59,195 bases of DNA from Streptococcus mitis. Lineage in GTDB: Bacteria > Bacillota > Bacilli > Lactobacillales > Streptococcaceae. Numbering within the stretch: the first letter of the stretch is position 1; each line of letters starts with the position of its first letter. Under the pieces are notes generated by a model, which saw nothing but the letters and a program-made list of their open reading frames with translations, did not search any database and was not told the origin of the DNA. The position numbers were made by a program, and so were the translations under genes. Of this stretch, positions 58,602-59,195 are shown in pieces. The stretch is from assembly GCA_018364455.1 (NCBI GenBank), contig JAGZLW010000007.1, forward strand, positions 1 to 59,195, read 5' to 3'.

Positions 58602-59195
58602 TTAGTAAACTGTTTTTTCAGTTTCTACGTCGAAGAAGTGTGCTTTGTTCAAGTCAAATCCAAGTTCAACTGTTGCACCTGTTTGCAAGTAGTCACGAGC
58701 ATCAACTTTGGCAACAAATTCATCTTTACCAACTTGGCAGTAAAGGTGAGATTCTGAACCAAGCAATTCTGATACAGAGATAGTTGCTTTGACAACTGAT
58801 TCTGGGAATGTTTCAAGGAAAGCAGGTTCTGCATTCACGTCTTCTGGACGGATACCGAAGATCAATTCTTTACCTTCGTAGCCTTTTTCACGAAGAACTT
58901 TCAATGCTCCTTCTGGAACTTTCAAACGGAAACCGTCAGAAACAATTTCGCTACCAACCAATTGCACGTTGATGAAGTTCATAGCTGGGCTTCCGATGAA
59001 TCCTGCTACGAATTTGTTAACTGGGTTTTTGTAAACTTCTTGAGGAGTACCGATTTGTTCCACACGTCCGATAGTACCTGTACCAGCAGGGTTCTTAGTT
59101 GCTGACATGATAACGATACGGTCTGCAAGTGTCATCGCTTCTGTTTGGTCGTGAGTTACGTAGATAGTTGTAGCTCCGATACGACGGTGGATTTT
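58602..59195 (-). CDS. msmK: Sugar ABC transporter ATPase MsmK/UgpC type, C-terminal part
   Basis: The frame is open to the window edge; 197 residues are visible. They start in the ATPase core just before the H-loop (VTHDQTEAMTLAD) and continue through the regulatory domain of MalK-type proteins (IGTPQEVYKNPVNKFVAGFI, FGIRPEDV, ATVELGFDLNKAHFFD). MsmK in streptococci energises several carbohydrate importers at once (raffinose, maltodextrin, sialic acid) and usually stands alone, as here. The N terminus lies outside the window. Confidence 0.93.
   Translation of the reverse strand, partial: KIHRRIGATTIYVTHDQTEAMTLADRIVIMSATKNPAGTGTIGRVEQIGTPQEVYKNPVNKFVAGFIGSPAMNFINVQLVGSEIVSDGFRLKVPEGALKVLREKGYEGKELIFGIRPEDVNAEPAFLETFPESVVKATISVSELLGSESHLYCQVGKDEFVAKVDARDYLQTGATVELGFDLNKAHFFDVETEKTVY

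Noticed and set aside
1..59195. CRISPR array, tRNA, rRNA, prophage, replication origin
   Set aside because: No spaced identical repeats, tRNA cloverleaf, rRNA segments, phage genes or DnaA-box cluster was seen on reading both strands.

Overview
The window is a stretch of low-GC Streptococcus chromosome from the mitis group, very close to S. pneumoniae or S. mitis. The grounds are the BOX interspersed repeats (four copies), the choline-binding lysozyme LytC, the MurM/MurN peptidoglycan branching pair, LdcB, and the neighbouring caxP and mntE metal exporters with their Mn-type riboswitch. There is no rRNA, tRNA, CRISPR array, prophage or intact insertion sequence.

Layout. 1-3347: the 5' part of a large YSIRK-type surface protein (PclA-like, cut by the window start) divergent from a Mga/RofA-family regulator. 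3398-19169: mostly leftward housekeeping genes: yaaA, a small membrane protein with a possible frameshift, a large membrane protein, a deformylase-like protein, caxP under a yybP-ykoY riboswitch, then mntE reading right. The leftward run resumes with an ABC-F ATPase, cca, dapB, a DegV protein, a DUF1149 protein and the glmM-cdaR-cdaA c-di-AMP/cell-wall cluster. 19307-21911 is the most accessory part: an FNR-like reductase, a possible IS end, a CcpA-controlled two-gene locus for a membrane protein and an exported protein, and an apparently unannotated type I toxin-antitoxin locus of the Fst/par kind. 21912-33663: whiA-yvcK-rapZ, ridA, engB, clpX, a 56-aa membrane protein, dhfR, dpr, lytC, tpiA, dnaD, metA, apt. 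33671-34910: a methyltransferase, then a truncated group IIC intron sitting exactly behind the rplA terminator. 34911-58504: rplK-rplA, ldcB, HIT and M42 proteins, brnQ, rhodanese, a uracil-DNA-glycosylase-like protein, pepV, a nitroreductase, an amino-acid-binding lipoprotein, a phosphoesterase, uvrC, a metalloprotease, murM-murN, estA, rnjB, recJ and a four-gene amino-acid ABC transporter. 58602-59195: the 3' end of msmK.

Functional themes. Metal balance is handled by Mn-responsive caxP, Mn exporter mntE and the iron-storing Dpr. Cell-wall synthesis and remodelling are covered by glmM with cdaA/cdaR, murM/murN, ldcB and lytC. DNA maintenance is covered by uvrC, recJ, the UDG-like protein and dnaD. 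As I recall pneumococcal locus order, the rplK-to-transporter block lies far from the methyltransferase and msmK that flank it here, so the window probably spans two rearrangement junctions; one carries the intron remnant.

The best candidate for an undescribed system is the type I toxin-antitoxin locus at about 21586-21891. It has a 31-codon membrane peptide frame behind a strong ribosome site, two convergent near-identical extended -10 promoters, a shared bidirectional terminator, and direct repeats that let the short antisense RNA cover the toxin initiation region. Its apparent AUA start may mean the toxin is weakened or dead.
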